Assembly: GCA_045807125.1 (NCBI GenBank)
Contig: JBJMHZ010000054.1
Location: 1 to 64,000, forward strand
Direction of reading: 5' to 3'
DNA from: JBJMHZ01 sp045807125
GTDB taxonomy: Bacteria > Actinomycetota > Actinomycetes > JAWWOL01
Length of the DNA stretch: 64,000 bases
A program made the position numbers and the translations under genes. Under the pieces are notes generated by a model, which saw nothing but the letters and a program-made list of their open reading frames with translations, made no database searches and was not told where the DNA came from. How positions within the stretch are numbered: position 1 is the stretch's first letter; each line of letters starts with the position of its first letter. Below are positions 37,382 to 45,012 of the stretch, one piece after another.

Positions 37382-38800
37382 ATGAGCAGCGACGCGACCG
37401 CGACCGACGTGACCGACGGCGCCTCCGCCGCCACGGGCCCGGTGCCGGTGGGCGCGGCGCGGGCGGCCCGGGCGGACGGCGGCCAGCGGGCGACCCTGAT
37501 CGGCCTGCTCATGGTGGTCACCGCGGTGGCCTTCGAGGCGCTGGCCGTCGCGACCGTCATGCCGGTCGTCGCGCGGAGCCTGTCCGGGCTGTCCCTCTAC
37601 GGCTGGGCGTTCACCGCGTTCTTCATCACCAGCATCGTCGGCATGGTGGTCGCCGGGCCGTGGTCGGACCGGGCCGGGCCGGTGCCGGCGTTCATCTCGG
37701 GGCTCGCGGTGTTCGCCGCCGGCCTGCTGATCGCCGGCTCGGCGACGAGCATGCCGGTCTTCATCGCCGGCCGCGCCGTGCAGGGCTTCGGCGCCGGCGA
37801 GAACATCGTCGCGCTGTACGTCGTGATCGCCCGGGTGTTCGCGGAGGCCGACCGTCCGCGCGTGTTCTCCGCGATCTCCGGCGCCTGGGTGCTGCCCTCG
37901 GTCGTCGGACCGGCCGTGGCCGGGCTCGTCGCCGAGCACGTCGGGTGGCGGTGGGTGTTCTACGGGCTGCCGCCGTTCGTCGTGGCCGGGCTCCTGCTGC
38001 TCGTTCCGGCGCTGCGGGGGCTCGGGCCCGGCCCGGCCGCGGACGGCCGCCGGATGGCGGCCCGCTGGCCGGTGGCGCTGCGGCTCGCCGCCGGGGTGAC
38101 GCTGCTGGAGGTGGCCGGTCAGCGGCTGACCTGGTGGTCGATCCCGCTCGCCGGAGCTGGCGCCGTCCTGCTGGTGCCCTCGCTGCGCCTGCTGCTGCCG
38201 GCGGGCGCGCTGCGGCTGGCCCGTGGCCTGCCGGCGGTGGTCGTGTCGCGCGGACTGCTGGCCGGGGCGTTCTTCGGGGCGGAGGCGTTCCTGCCGCTGG
38301 ACCTGCAGACCCTGCACCACATGCGGCCGGGCGTGGCCGGGGTGCCACTGACGGTGGGAGCGATCGGCTGGTTCGCCGGGTCCTGGTACCAGGGCCGGCT
38401 GCCGGCCGGCCGGTCGCGGGACGCGCTGGTGCGGCAGGGCTTCGCCCTCGTCACGGCCGGCGTCGCCGGTCTGGTCGCGGTCACCTATCCGGGCGTCCCC
38501 GGCTGGTTCGCCGTCCTGTGCTGGACGGTCGGCGGCGCCGGCATGGGGCTCGCCATGTCGACCGTGGGTCTCCTGACGCTCCAGCTGTCGCCGCCGGGCG
38601 AGCAGGGCGTCAGCTCGGCGGCCCTCCAGATCTCCGACGCCGTGGGCAGCACGTTGTGCATCGCCGTCGGCGGCGCGCTGCTCGCGGTCGGCCGCGAGGC
38701 GCTCGGCACCGGGCCGGTGCTGCGCCTCGTCTTCGCGCTGATGGCGGCGGTGGCCGGCGCGGGCATCCTCGTCAGCGGCCGTACCCGGCCGGCCGCTTGA
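37382..38800 (+). CDS. MFS exporter, DHA2-like
   Basis: This is a 472-residue major facilitator with about 14 helices. It has a ~45-residue polar N-terminus, and motif A variants at SDRAGPVPAF after helix 2 and a GRAVQGFGAGE stretch in helix 4. Helix 5 contains LPSVVGPAVAGLV, the exporter motif C. Drug or metabolite export is expected, but substrate cannot be deduced. The ATG at 37382 is preferred to the TTG four codons earlier. The divergent GNAT starts 85 bp away. Confidence 0.8.
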   Translation: MSSDATATDVTDGASAATGPVPVGAARAARADGGQRATLIGLLMVVTAVAFEALAVATVMPVVARSLSGLSLYGWAFTAFFITSIVGMVVAGPWSDRAGPVPAFISGLAVFAAGLLIAGSATSMPVFIAGRAVQGFGAGENIVALYVVIARVFAEADRPRVFSAISGAWVLPSVVGPAVAGLVAEHVGWRWVFYGLPPFVVAGLLLLVPALRGLGPGPAADGRRMAARWPVALRLAAGVTLLEVAGQRLTWWSIPLAGAGAVLLVPSLRLLLPAGALRLARGLPAVVVSRGLLAGAFFGAEAFLPLDLQTLHHMRPGVAGVPLTVGAIGWFAGSWYQGRLPAGRSRDALVRQGFALVTAGVAGLVAVTYPGVPGWFAVLCWTVGGAGMGLAMSTVGLLTLQLSPPGEQGVSSAALQISDAVGSTLCIAVGGALLAVGREALGTGPVLRLVFALMAAVAGAGILVSGRTRPAA

Positions 38801-38801
38801 G

Positions 38802-39125
38802 TCAGGCGGGGTCGCCGGCGTCGTCGACGACCTGTGCGGTGAACATCGTGACGAGCTCCATCCCGCCCCATTCCTGAAGGTTCTTGCCCGAGTCGACCCA
38901 GGCGTCGCTCCGCGTCCCGGCCTTGAAGGCGTCGAGATCGTCGAAGTAGAGCTCGGCCAGCACGTAGTACGCCGGCTCGCCGACCATCATGCGGGTGACC
39001 TTCGCCACCTCCGCGCGGACCAGCCCTGGCGTCTGGTTGACGAGCGGGACGTGCTCGCCGAAGTAGTGCCGGTCGAAGTCGGCGGGGTCGCCGGGGCTGC
39101 GGTAGAGCGCGACGAACTTCAGCAT
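38802..39125 (-). CDS. EthD-family small protein
   Basis: This 107-residue protein has the ferredoxin-like EthD fold. The family start MLKFVALYRSPGDPADFDRHYFGEHVPLV carries the conserved Tyr and His, and WGGMELVTMFTAQVV lies at the end. EthD proteins accompany oxygenases or polyketide cyclases, but the exact function is undefined. A double ATG lies at 39128/39125; the second has GAGG at a 5-nt spacing and was chosen. It is convergent with the MFS exporter with one base between stops. Confidence 0.75.
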   Translation of the reverse strand: MLKFVALYRSPGDPADFDRHYFGEHVPLVNQTPGLVRAEVAKVTRMMVGEPAYYVLAELYFDDLDAFKAGTRSDAWVDSGKNLQEWGGMELVTMFTAQVVDDAGDPA

Positions 39126-39178
39126 CATGGCCTCGTCTCGGCTGGTCTGTGGCTGGGTCCGGCTCGCCGGAGGACTCG

Positions 39179-39550
39179 CTAGACCGTACCGGGCAGCGGC
39201 CGGCGCCCGGCGAAGCCGACCTCGGGGCGGTGGTACCACGCGAGGTCCGGCTCGCCCTCCAGCCAGCACAGCAGCACCTCGACACCGTCGAGCAGCGCCG
39301 GGAAGTCGACGAGCAGCGGCGCGACGCCCTTCACGTGCAGGCCCTGCTCCTGCAGCCAGGTCACCTGCTCGTGGAAGCGGGCCTCCGCGGCCTTGAGCTC
39401 GGGCATGCCGCCGAGCGGCGAGTCGGACCCCGCCCGCAGGGCGGCCGCGATCTCGGCCAGGTCGGCGCGCGCGGTGACCGCGGCGTCGGCGCGCCGCCGC
39501 AGCTCGGGCATCAGCTCCCTGGCCTCGTCGAGGCTGAACATGCGCTCCAT
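39179..39550 (-). CDS. DUF2203 family protein
   Basis: This is a 123-residue protein with the DUF2203 pattern: N-terminal FSLDEARELMPELR, a helical middle, KGVAPLLVDFPALLDGVEVLLCWLEGE, and the closing WYHRPEVGFAGRRPL. The function is unknown; the family is widespread in actinobacteria and cyanobacteria. ATG 39550 has a TAGCCT -10 box 7 nt upstream on this strand and no Shine-Dalgarno sequence, so it is probably leaderless. Confidence 0.8.
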   Translation of the reverse strand: MERMFSLDEARELMPELRRRADAAVTARADLAEIAAALRAGSDSPLGGMPELKAAEARFHEQVTWLQEQGLHVKGVAPLLVDFPALLDGVEVLLCWLEGEPDLAWYHRPEVGFAGRRPLPGTV

Positions 39551-39557
39551 CACCGCG

Positions 39558-39563
39558 AGGCTA
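39558..39563 (-). promoter_or_regulatory. leaderless -10 box (TAGCCT) of the DUF2203 gene
   Basis: On the minus strand TAGCCT is followed by exactly 7 nt and then ATG 39550. Confidence 0.45.
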
Positions 39564-39635
39564 GCGGTCGTGCCGCCCGGCGGGTCGCCGCCGCGCGCGA
39601 TGCATGATCCGCGCGAGCGGCGGGACAATCTGGCC

Positions 39636-41609
39636 ATGACGACCAGCGACGCGGGGGCCCCGGCCTCCGGGGGCACCGGCCCGCGACCCGACGAGGCGCT
39701 GGCCCACGGCCGCGACCTCACCGAGGACCAGCGCCGCCAGGCGCCGCAGCTGCTCACCGAGCAGCGCTACGCGACCGGCAGCCCGTTCCCGCCGATCGCC
39801 GACTACGCGTTCCTCTCCGACTGCCACGTCAACGCGCTGGTGGCGCCGAGCGGCAACGTCGAGTGGATGTGCCTGCCGCGGCCGGATGGCCCGTCCGTCT
39901 TCGGCGCCATGCTCGACCGCGCGGCCGGCGGCTTCCGGCTCGGGCCGGAGAGCGTGTCGATCCCGGCCGGCCGGCGCTACATCCCCGGCACCAACGTGCA
40001 CGAGACGACGTGGCAGACCCCGACCGGCTGGCTCCTGGTGCAGGACTTCCTGTCGATGGGGCAGTGGTACCACGTCGACCATCGGTCCAACGACCACCGC
40101 CGCGCGCCGGACGACTGGGACGCCGAGCACACGCTGATCCGCGTCGTCCGCTGCCTGCTCGGCGAGGTCGACCTGGCGCTCGAGTGCGAGCCGGTCTTCG
40201 ACTACGGCCGGCGCGACGCGTGCTGGGAGTACGTCTCGGACGGGTACGGCGCGGCGCGCGCGTCGGCGCCCGACGTCGAGCTCTCGCTCACCCTGTGCAC
40301 GTCGCTGCGCCTCGGCTTCGAGGGCCGCCGCGCGCACGCCCGCACCAGGATGCAGGCCGGCGAGACCGCGTACGTCGCGCTCGGCTGGGCCGACCATCCG
40401 AGCCCGGCGTCGTACGACGAGGCGTACGCGGCGCTCCAGCGCACCGAAGCGTTCTGGCGCGAGTGGCTCGGCCGGGGGACGTTCCCCGACCACCCGTGGC
40501 GCACCTACCTGCAGCGCAGCGCGCTCACCCTCAAGGGACTGACGCACATGCCGACGGGCGCGCTGCTCGCCGCGGCCACCACGTCCCTGCCCGAGTCGCC
40601 GGGCGGCATCCGCAACTGGGACTACCGGTACAGCTGGGTGCGCGACGCGACGTTCACGCTGTGGGCGCTGTACACGCTCGGCTTCGCGCACGAGGCGAAC
40701 GACTTCTTCTACTTCATCGCGGACGTCTGCGAGAACCATCCCGACCTGCAGGTGCTGTACGGCGTCCGCGGCGAGCTCGAGCTGCCGGAGTCGACGCTCG
40801 ACCACCTGTCCGGCTACGAGGGCGCGCGGCCGGTGCGGGTCGGCAACGCCGCGTACGACCAGCAGCAGAACGACGTGTGGGGCTCGCTGCTCGACTCCGT
40901 CTACCTGCACACGAAGTCCCGCGACTACCTGTCGGAGCGGGTCTGGCCGATCGTCGAGCACCAGGTCGAGGAGGCGCTGCAGCACTGGCGCGTCCCCGAT
41001 CGCGGCATCTGGGAGGTGCGCGGCGAGCCGCGGCACTTCGTGTCGAGCAAGCTCATGTGCTGGGTCGCCGCCGACCGCGGTGCGCGGCTCGCGCAGCTGC
41101 GCCAGGAGGAGAAGCACGCCGAGCGCTGGCGCCAGGCGGCCGACGAGATCCACGCCGACGTCTGCGCCAACGGCCTGGACGAGCGGGGGGTCTTCACCCA
41201 GCACTACGGCGGCCAGGCGCTCGACGCGTCGGCGCTGCTCATGCCGCTGTTCCGCTTCCTGCCCGGCGACGACCCGCGGATCAGGGCGACGGTCCACGCG
41301 ATCGCCGACGAGCTCACCGTCGACGGGCTGGTCAAGCGCTACCGCGAGGAGGAGACCGACGACGGCCTGTCCGGCGAGGAGGGCACGTTCGCGATCTGCT
41401 CGTTCTGGCTGGTGTCGGCGCTGGCCGAGATCGGGGAGATCGACCGGGCCAGGCAGCTCTGCGAGAAGCTGCTGTCGTACGCGAGCCCGCTGCACCTCTA
41501 CGCGGAGGAGATCGACCCGCGCACCGGTCGCCATCTCGGCAACTTCCCGCAGGCGTTCACCCACCTCGCGCTCATCAACGCCGTGATGCACGTGGTCCGC
41601 GGGCTCTAG
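39636..41609 (+). CDS. glycoside hydrolase family 15 protein (trehalase/glucoamylase-like)
   Basis: This is a 657-residue enzyme. The N-terminal beta-sandwich (about 55-290) contains DYAFLSDCHVNALVAPSGNVEWMCLPRPD. The (alpha/alpha)6 barrel starts around 320. E460 in GIWEVRG is the general acid, and E581 or E582 in GEEGTFAICSFWLV is the general base. Mycobacterial members hydrolyse trehalose; others act on alpha-glucans. No signal peptide is present, so it is cytosolic. The TAG stop is part of the CTAG at which a 3.3-kb mobile element is inserted. Confidence 0.85.
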   Translation: MTTSDAGAPASGGTGPRPDEALAHGRDLTEDQRRQAPQLLTEQRYATGSPFPPIADYAFLSDCHVNALVAPSGNVEWMCLPRPDGPSVFGAMLDRAAGGFRLGPESVSIPAGRRYIPGTNVHETTWQTPTGWLLVQDFLSMGQWYHVDHRSNDHRRAPDDWDAEHTLIRVVRCLLGEVDLALECEPVFDYGRRDACWEYVSDGYGAARASAPDVELSLTLCTSLRLGFEGRRAHARTRMQAGETAYVALGWADHPSPASYDEAYAALQRTEAFWREWLGRGTFPDHPWRTYLQRSALTLKGLTHMPTGALLAAATTSLPESPGGIRNWDYRYSWVRDATFTLWALYTLGFAHEANDFFYFIADVCENHPDLQVLYGVRGELELPESTLDHLSGYEGARPVRVGNAAYDQQQNDVWGSLLDSVYLHTKSRDYLSERVWPIVEHQVEEALQHWRVPDRGIWEVRGEPRHFVSSKLMCWVAADRGARLAQLRQEEKHAERWRQAADEIHADVCANGLDERGVFTQHYGGQALDASALLMPLFRFLPGDDPRIRATVHAIADELTVDGLVKRYREEETDDGLSGEEGTFAICSFWLVSALAEIGEIDRARQLCEKLLSYASPLHLYAEEIDPRTGRHLGNFPQAFTHLALINAVMHVVRGL

Positions 41610-41625
41610 GAGACTCGGGCGAAAC
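41606..41625 (+). repeat. left terminal inverted repeat with CTAG target sequence
   Basis: The arm CTAG-GAGACTC-gg-GCGAAAC matches the reverse complement of 44923-44942 at 18 of 20 bases. CTAG is the presumed target duplication and includes the GH15 stop codon. A further GCGAAAC copy follows at 41631-41637. Confidence 0.75.
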
Positions 41626-41684
41626 GATCAGCGAAACTCACCAGGAAACCGTAACCCGACCGTGACGTTGGTTCGGCAGACGTG

Positions 41685-41912
41685 CTACTCGCTGACCTGA
41701 CCCTCGTCGGCGTTCTCAGCGTCAACGAGTTCAGCGTTGCGTTGGGTCCACGGGCTGACGTGTTCGTGGCACAGGTAGCGAACGGCCTCGCTCGGTCCAT
41801 TTCCAGCGACCCGGCCGACGTAGACGTAGACGCCGTGCGGCGGTCTGCGGGCGGGGCCGTCGCATACGGCGCAACGGGCGTTGTGCGGGATGGGCGGCAG
41901 ATCGTCTGTCAC
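41685..41912 (-). CDS. small Cys/His (zinc-ribbon-like) protein, element passenger
   Basis: This is a 75-residue protein starting at GTG 41912. It contains a CAVCDGPAR knuckle near the N-terminus and a CHEH motif ~35 residues later, a spacing that could bind one zinc ion. The C-terminus is acidic. It is encoded 14 nt downstream of the transposase on the same strand, so it could be co-transcribed with it. No family is recognised. A role as accessory or cargo protein of the element is inference. Confidence 0.5.
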   Translation of the reverse strand: MTDDLPPIPHNARCAVCDGPARRPPHGVYVYVGRVAGNGPSEAVRYLCHEHVSPWTQRNAELVDAENADEGQVSE

Positions 41913-41926
41913 GAACCGATCATGCC

Positions 41927-43051
41927 CTATGCGACCAGCGGGAGCGCGACGGCCCGCGCGGTCAGGAGCGCGGAGGCGAGCCGGGCCAGCATCGTCAGGT
42001 CGGTGTGCAGCCGGACGCGGACCAAGCGGCGCACGCGCAGCGGGAGGAATCCCCACTCGGTTTTCAAGTGGCCGAAGCACCGTTCGACCGCGCCGCGCGA
42101 GCGGTAGAGCGAGCGGTAGCGGTCGGTGCCGCGCGGGATGAGCGGGTGCAGCCGGTCAGCCTTGACCCACACGGACGCGGGCGAGCATTCGCCGGTCGGG
42201 CAGCGCCACTTGCTCGCCTGCCGCTTGGCGTCGGCCCCGGCGAACGCCCACGTCCCGTGGTCGCAGGACGGCGGGCGGTGCTTGCCAGCGCGCACGGCCG
42301 GGGTCATGCGCAGCGGGATCACGGGGCGGATGCCGCGCGACTCGCACTCGGCGTAGAGGGCCGTGGTGTCGTAGCCGCGATCCATGACGCAGTGCGCTGG
42401 CACGATGCCGCGAGCGGCCAGAGTGTCGAGCAGCGGCGCGACGATGACCGTCTCGCTCACCTTGGCCGTCTCCACCTGCCACGCCACCGGCAGGCCGGTC
42501 GTGGCGCACACGGCAGCATGGATTTTATAGCCGTAATATCCGCCGCCCGACCGGGTGGAAACGGACGACCGATGTCCCCAGGATGCGTCAGGGTCGGAGA
42601 ATCGCTTTCGCTCCGGTCCATTCCGGCTGACGAATCGCTGACCGTTCGCGTAGGCGGGCATGTCCGACCCGTCAATGGCGACCGTCTCGCCCATGCTCGG
42701 TAGTTGCTCCCGCAGCCCGGCCAGCACCCGGTCAAGGCACGCGGTCAGCAGGTCGCCATGCTCGCGCAGCTTCGCAGCGAACCGGTAGGCGGCGTGGACG
42801 CTCGGCGTGTCGCCGAGAATGGCTTGCAGCGCCGCATGCTCGGCGACCAGTCGCACGGTGCGCGTCCAGGTCGGTAGCGCGTAGACCGACTTGGCCAAGG
42901 CGAGCCCTACCAGGGAGCGCACCGGATACCCAGGTCGGCCGGTCCAGCGCGTCGCTTCGAGGTCGGCGATGAGCCCCGCGACCTCGGGGCTGTCCAGTAG
43001 CGCGGCGACCTGTTGAGCGTCGCGCGCCGGTGCTACCGTGAGCGTGGCCAT
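41927..43051 (-). CDS. DDE transposase, IS5/IS1182 superfamily
   Basis: This is a 374-residue transposase. An N-terminal DUF772-like helical domain (GRPGYPVRSLVGLALAKSVY) precedes an RNase H-fold catalytic core with D127 (AIDGSD), D224 (MDRGYD) and E323. E323 lies within the Y(2)R(3)E(6)K signature YRSRGAVERCFGHLK. It carries an inserted Cys pair (CDHGTW...CPTGEC), usual for the IS1182-like group. The frame is intact, so the gene may be active. ATG 43051 has only a weak ribosome site; a hairpin occupies the leader. Confidence 0.85.
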   Translation of the reverse strand: MATLTVAPARDAQQVAALLDSPEVAGLIADLEATRWTGRPGYPVRSLVGLALAKSVYALPTWTRTVRLVAEHAALQAILGDTPSVHAAYRFAAKLREHGDLLTACLDRVLAGLREQLPSMGETVAIDGSDMPAYANGQRFVSRNGPERKRFSDPDASWGHRSSVSTRSGGGYYGYKIHAAVCATTGLPVAWQVETAKVSETVIVAPLLDTLAARGIVPAHCVMDRGYDTTALYAECESRGIRPVIPLRMTPAVRAGKHRPPSCDHGTWAFAGADAKRQASKWRCPTGECSPASVWVKADRLHPLIPRGTDRYRSLYRSRGAVERCFGHLKTEWGFLPLRVRRLVRVRLHTDLTMLARLASALLTARAVALPLVA

Positions 43052-43074
43052 TGGGGTCTCATCCCTTTGGTCCG

Positions 43075-43105
43075 GCCCCCCGGAGACGCCAATCTCGCGG
43101 GGGGC
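43075..43105 (-). other. hairpin in the transposase leader
   Basis: GCCCCCCG (43075-43082) pairs with CGGGGGGC (43098-43105), with an inner GAGA/TCTC pairing. It lies 24 nt upstream of the transposase ATG. In many insertion sequences such leader hairpins stop transcription or translation entering from outside; that role is inferred here. Confidence 0.5.
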
Positions 43106-43337
43106 ACCTATTTGGTTGACAGGGCTCACGGTATCGGAGAGGTACGACAAAAAAGGCGACGCAAAGCGCGCCCGCGCATATTTTTGCCGATAATTTTTGC
43201 CGCTGCGCCGGCCTCGCCACAAGAGCGAGAGCGAGGGCAGGGATCAGTCGCGCCCCGGCGTGGGCGCTGTACAGGTCTGCTCCGAAGTCGTACCTTGGCA
43301 TGGCAAGGGACGGCCTCTCAGGGTGAGAGACCGGCGG

Positions 43338-43409
43338 TGCCCCCGCCGGGATTCGAACCCGGTTCGCCGAGGTAGCAGCTCGGCGTGTTATCCGTTACAC
43401 CACGAGGGC
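43338..43409 (-). tRNA. tRNA with anticodon GCU, class I (short variable loop), arginine-like identity bases
   Basis: A complete cloverleaf is present. The acceptor stem is GCCCTCG/CGGGGGC and the D arm is GTGT-AACGGATA-ACAC. The anticodon arm is CCGAG-CTGCTAC-CTCGG, extendable to 7 bp, the variable loop has only 4 nt, and the T arm is CCGGG-TTCGAAT-CCCGG with discriminator A and no encoded CCA. The anticodon GCU reads serine codons AGC/AGU. But true tRNA-Ser has a long variable arm, and this body carries A20, C35, U36 and A73, which are arginine identity bases. It may be a tRNA-Arg derivative changed at base 34, or a tRNA pseudogene carried by the element. Confidence 0.8.
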
Positions 43410-43608
43410 CGGTCATTGCAGGCGGAGCCGGGGGGCTGTTGGGGCGCTACTCCTCCGCCCCCCGGCTCCGGGCATCACCTCCCTCGTCAAGATCGCCCGG
43501 TCCAGGGCGTGCTCTCAGTCTGTGCTCGTTCCCGCAGTCATTCAAGCACGACGCGCGCGTGTTGCGGGAACTCTGGCCCCTTGGCGTTGACAGATGTAAA
43601 GTTCTGCC

Positions 43609-44127
43609 ATGATGCAGCGCCAGGACGTAGTGACCTCGTTGAAGTCCTACCGCGACGAGTTGCGGGAGGAGTTGAGCAAGGTCGAGACTGCCCTCGCGGC
43701 GCTCGACGCCCTCGACGGGCCGACCGGCCAGGTTCACCACCAACGGGCAGGCGCGGATTCGGCGCCAGCGGAGTCCTCGTCATCGGCAGCGGTCACGCGC
43801 CGGGGCGGGTCGGCCAGCGGCACCTTCGACCTGTTGCGAGCCATCTTCCAGGACAAGCCCGATCTGGTGCTCGACGCGGCGACTGCCCATACAGAGCTAC
43901 AGAACCGGGGATGGAAGTCCGACGCGGAGGACCCTGTGAACGCGATCCGCACGGCCCTCGCGCGCCTTGAGCAGTGGGACGAGCTGACGCGCGTCGGACG
44001 GGGCAAGTACAGGCTGCGGTCGGAGGAGGAACGGGAGGCGGACGAGCTTCAGAAGGCCGCCGACTACGTGGCCGAGGGGGGCGACCTCGGAAGCAAGGAC
44101 GAGGAACGCGAGCCTATCGACTTCTGA
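43609..44127 (+). CDS. coiled-coil plus winged-helix-like protein, element passenger
   Basis: This is a 172-residue acidic protein. The N-terminal helix (residues 3-37, LKSYRDELREELSKVETALAALDAL) should dimerise as a coiled coil. A Ser/Ala/Gly linker follows, then residues about 70-140 form a likely winged helix (FDLLRAIFQDKPD, then NAIRTALARLEQWDELTRVGRGKYRL). This resembles DNA-binding proteins that promote or repress accessory genes. The C-terminus is strongly acidic. The start is ATG 43609 or 43612. It is probably cargo or a regulator of the mobile element. Confidence 0.6.
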   Translation: MMQRQDVVTSLKSYRDELREELSKVETALAALDALDGPTGQVHHQRAGADSAPAESSSSAAVTRRGGSASGTFDLLRAIFQDKPDLVLDAATAHTELQNRGWKSDAEDPVNAIRTALARLEQWDELTRVGRGKYRLRSEEEREADELQKAADYVAEGGDLGSKDEEREPIDF

Positions 44128-44210
44128 CCCCTGCTCGCTGACCCCTGCGCCCCTCAACGGGGGCTACGACGACGATGGACGTGAGCCTCGCGAGCGACGC
44201 TGATCTTGTA

Positions 44211-44290
44211 CGAGAGACCACGAGAGACCACGAGAGACCACGAGAAACAACAAGAGACTGCAAGTAGCAACATGGGACTGCAAGTAGAAA
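44211..44290 (+). repeat. 10-bp tandem repeats (3 perfect, then degenerate units)
   Basis: CGAGAGACCA occurs three times in a row (44211-44240), followed by CGAGAAACAA, CAAGAGACTG, CAAGTAGCAA, CATGGGACTG and CAAGTAGAAA, all in 10-bp register. A 10-bp period places every unit on the same DNA face, as in iterons or binding arrays. It lies near the right end of the mobile element. Confidence 0.7.
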
Positions 44291-44316
44291 CCGGTTTGGT
44301 TGAGAGTCCATCAGAC

Positions 44317-44357
44317 GCAACGGAGCCCCCGGTAGCGATCACCGGGGGCTCCGTTGC
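44317..44357. terminator. perfect 17-bp hairpin, probable bidirectional terminator
   Basis: Arms 44317-44333 and 44341-44357 are perfect reverse complements around a 7-nt loop (AGCGATC). It lies between the convergent HTH-like and CPWWC genes, so it would terminate both. Confidence 0.75.
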
Positions 44358-44377
44358 ATGCCAGGCCGGGCGGACAG

Positions 44378-44698
44378 TCAGAGACTCACCAGCCCTTCCA
44401 CCACGTCGGCGAGCCGGACCAACGCGGCGGCGAGGGAGCGGCTGGCCGCGCTGCTCAGGGTCAGCAGGTCGGTGTCCCCGTCTGCCAGCAGCACCCGGAC
44501 GACCGACCCGCCGAGCGGCAGGGTCAGCAGCGCGTGCAGCACGGTCGGCACCTGGTCCGGCCGCTCGGCATTCACCACGAGGTCGTAGCCCTCATGGGTG
44601 GCGGGGTGAAGCGGCGTGCCCGCCCGTTCGCTGTCCTGGCACCACCACGGGCACGGGCTGTCGGGCGGTTCGGTCGGGTCGTGCGATTCTGTGGTCAC
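44378..44698 (-). CDS. small CPWWC-motif protein (DUF6907-like), element passenger
   Basis: This is a 106-residue protein starting at GTG 44698 after AGGAGG. The N-terminal Cys-Pro-Trp-Trp-Cys motif at about residues 16-20 resembles the CPxWC start of actinobacterial DUF6907 proteins often found on plasmids and integrative elements. A helical C-terminal part ends in an Ala/Leu-rich helix. Its function is unknown. The presence of an accessory-element family here supports foreign origin of the 41.6-44.9 kb region. Confidence 0.6.
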   Translation of the reverse strand: MTTESHDPTEPPDSPCPWWCQDSERAGTPLHPATHEGYDLVVNAERPDQVPTVLHALLTLPLGGSVVRVLLADGDTDLLTLSSAASRSLAAALVRLADVVEGLVSL

Positions 44699-45012
44699 GG
44701 CGCGCGCCTCCTACAAAGGCGTTGCGTCCAGGCCACGGCGGGTGTTCTAGCACTCGCCGTGGCCGCCCTCGCCGGGTCGGCGAAGCGGCAGCACGGACGC
44801 TACGAGCACCCTCCGACAGTCCCGAGAGGCGACGAAGATGAGCCGTGGGGTAACGATCAAGGGATCGTGGGGTAAGGCTCCCGCGAACGGTCAGCGGGCG
44901 AGCCGCCTACCTGCGGCGATGAGTTTCGCGAGAGTCTCCTAGGGCGGCCGGTCCGGCAGCTCGCCGCCACGGCCGAGCTGCGCATGGCGCCCCCTCGGGG
45001 TAGGCCGGGGCA
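44699..45012. other. 314-bp non-coding stretch with the right end of the mobile element
   Basis: No supportable gene is present. It contains the promoter side of the CPWWC gene, the right inverted repeat at 44923-44942, the CTAG junction and about 70 bp of host DNA before the next gene, with a TAGGCC -10-like box at 45001-45006 that ends 6 nt before GTG 45013. Confidence 0.5.
44923..44942 (-). repeat. right terminal inverted repeat with CTAG target sequence
   Basis: Read on the minus strand it is CTAG-GAGACTC-tc-GCGAAAC, with 18 of 20 bases matching the left end at 41606-41625. Host sequence resumes after CTAG. Confidence 0.75.

Larger units (their letters stand above)
41610..44938. mobile_element. 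3.3-kb transposable element with passenger genes (IS5/IS1182-type transposase)
   Basis: The segment is bounded by inverted repeats GAGACTC-nn-GCGAAAC and flanked on both sides by CTAG. Joining the flanks restores a GH15 gene ending in CTAG with one copy of the target. Inside are a DDE transposase, a small Cys/His protein, a tRNA, an HTH-like protein, tandem repeats, a strong hairpin and a short CPWWC protein. Composition is visibly less GC-rich than the host genes. Family assignment rests on the transposase motif and the YTAR-like target. The possibility that a smaller IS is nested in a larger element cannot be excluded. Confidence 0.65.

Noticed and set aside
44211..44290. The 10-bp repeats considered as a CRISPR array
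   Set aside because: Units are adjacent without spacers and too short. No cas genes are in the window.
41606..44942. The end repeats considered as attL/attR of a tRNA-targeted integrative element
   Set aside because: The repeats are inverted, not direct, no integrase gene is present, and the tRNA lies in the middle and not at an end.
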